Assembly (NCBI RefSeq): GCF_029893355.1
Contig: NZ_JARZAI010000007.1
Span: 1-64,000 of the forward strand
Direction of reading: 5' to 3'
Source of the DNA: Kitasatospora sp. MAA4
GTDB taxonomy: Bacteria > Actinomycetota > Actinomycetes > Streptomycetales > Streptomycetaceae
Length of the DNA: 64,000 nucleotides
Shown: positions 63,561-64,000 of the stretch, one piece after another
Numbering within the stretch: the stretch's first letter is position 1
How the letters are laid out: each line of letters opens with the position of its first letter
Notes under the pieces: model-generated
The model's database searches: none
What the model was told of the DNA's origin: nothing
Seen by the model: the letters and a program-made list of their open reading frames with translations, nothing else
Program-made: the position numbers and the translations under genes

Positions 63561-64000
63561 TCAGCCGAGCAGCTTGCGCAGCCGCTCGCCGGCCGAGCCC
63601 AGCACGGCCCTGGCCTGCGCCAGTTGGTCGGCGTCGACGCCGCCGCCGTCCCGGGCCGCGTCGCGGACCTGGTCGCGGAAGCGGTCGAGCAGCCGGTCCA
63701 GCTCCCGTGCCGGGTCGCCGGCCGGGTCGGTGGCGGCCCAGCCGGGCAGGTCGGCGGGTGCGTCCTTCTCGAAGTCGACCCGGGTGACCGTGATCTTCTC
63801 GGCATCGGCGGAGCTTGCGGAGGTGTCCCAGCGGGCGGAGTCGGCCAGTCCGGCCAGGCCCCGGGTCAGCTCGGAGAGCCCCTCGGCCAACCCGGTCGGC
63901 CAGTCGCCCTTGCTGACGTGCTCGCGGACCTGCTGCTCCACCCGCCGCTTGATCCGCAGCGCCTCCTGCTGGGCGGCCTGCCGCACCGCCTGGGACTGCT
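63561..64000 (-). CDS. Partial coding region, coiled-coil protein of unknown function
   Basis: The 3' end of a gene whose frame stays open through the window edge at 64000, so the 5' part is missing. The 146 visible residues are rich in Arg, Glu, Ala and Asp with heptad-like helices (RIKRRVEQQVREHV, LDRLLDRFRDQVRDAA), suggesting a coiled coil. No domain is recognised. It is convergent with the MDR gene. Confidence 0.7.
   Translation of the reverse strand, partial: QSQAVRQAAQQEALRIKRRVEQQVREHVSKGDWPTGLAEGLSELTRGLAGLADSARWDTSASSADAEKITVTRVDFEKDAPADLPGWAATDPAGDPARELDRLLDRFRDQVRDAARDGGGVDADQLAQARAVLGSAGERLRKLLG

Noticed and set aside
59663..63805. A 1380-codon reverse-strand frame suggesting a giant protein
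   Set aside because: Only its last 305 codons (a binding lipoprotein with signal and lipobox) are real; the rest is antisense to malic enzyme and the MDR gene.

Overview
The window is very high-GC DNA with strong G/C bias at third codon positions, GTG/TTG starts with AGGAGG-like ribosome sites, and an actinobacterial gene set: SigR/RsrA, DasR with dasABC, WblE (WhiB family), nickel superoxide dismutase SodN/SodX, and a cobalamin-riboswitch nrdAB. Gene content and order closely follow the chromosome core of Streptomyces, which in S. coelicolor carries hisN-rsgA-aroA, sigR-rsrA, nrdAB, dasR-dasABC, pdtaS-wblE, sigH-prsH, sodN-sodX and a malic enzyme in this order. A Streptomycetaceae chromosome (Streptomyces, Kitasatospora or Streptacidiphilus) is the best fit. 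No phage, plasmid, insertion sequence or CRISPR array was seen.

Layout. 1-0.35 kb: two initiator tRNA genes in a 131-bp direct duplication, each with its own terminator. 0.4-8.5 kb: a SARP/AfsR-like regulator, two secreted GH18 chitinases that share a carbohydrate-binding module, and a Sel1/TPR repeat protein. 8.5-16.7 kb: catR/catA, hisN, a small multidrug-resistance-type exporter beside a gene remnant, rsgA, aroA, an M50-like membrane protease, an SRAP protein and a hydrolase. 16.7-25.9 kb: the redox sigma factor sigR with rsrA, two HD-GYP-type membrane proteins, a TPR protein, a peptide deformylase with a His-Asp tail, and a large secreted DUF1906/bulb-lectin protein. 25.9-29.7 kb: nrdAB under a cobalamin riboswitch and two NrdR boxes. 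29.9-39.5 kb: accessory enzymes and regulators, including a TetR/Ddn-like divergent pair, an esterase, a WYL regulator, an alpha-galactosidase, a symporter and a phosphopantetheinyl transferase. 39.5-48.1 kb: the das chitobiose locus. 48.4-56.7 kb: pdtaS, wblE, a lipid kinase, sigH/prsH, sodN/sodX and a CGNR zinc-finger protein. 56.8-64 kb: a glutamate-type ABC importer with two binding proteins, malic enzyme, an MDR oxidoreductase and a partial gene at the edge.

How the parts work together. The clearest theme is chitin and amino-sugar use under DasR. Secreted chitinases (2.5-6.2 kb) release chitobiose; DasABC imports it, with no ATPase encoded here (MsiK elsewhere would energise it); DasD hydrolyses it in the cytoplasm; and a SIS-domain protein downstream may act on glucosamine-6-phosphate. 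DasR-type operators (dre; consensus ACTGGTCTAGACCACT) are visible before the first chitinase, twice before dasA, and unexpectedly as a cluster before the histidine kinase pdtaS. A second theme is redox and stress control: catR/catA, sigR/rsrA with a perfect SigR promoter, sigH/prsH, sodN/sodX and wblE.
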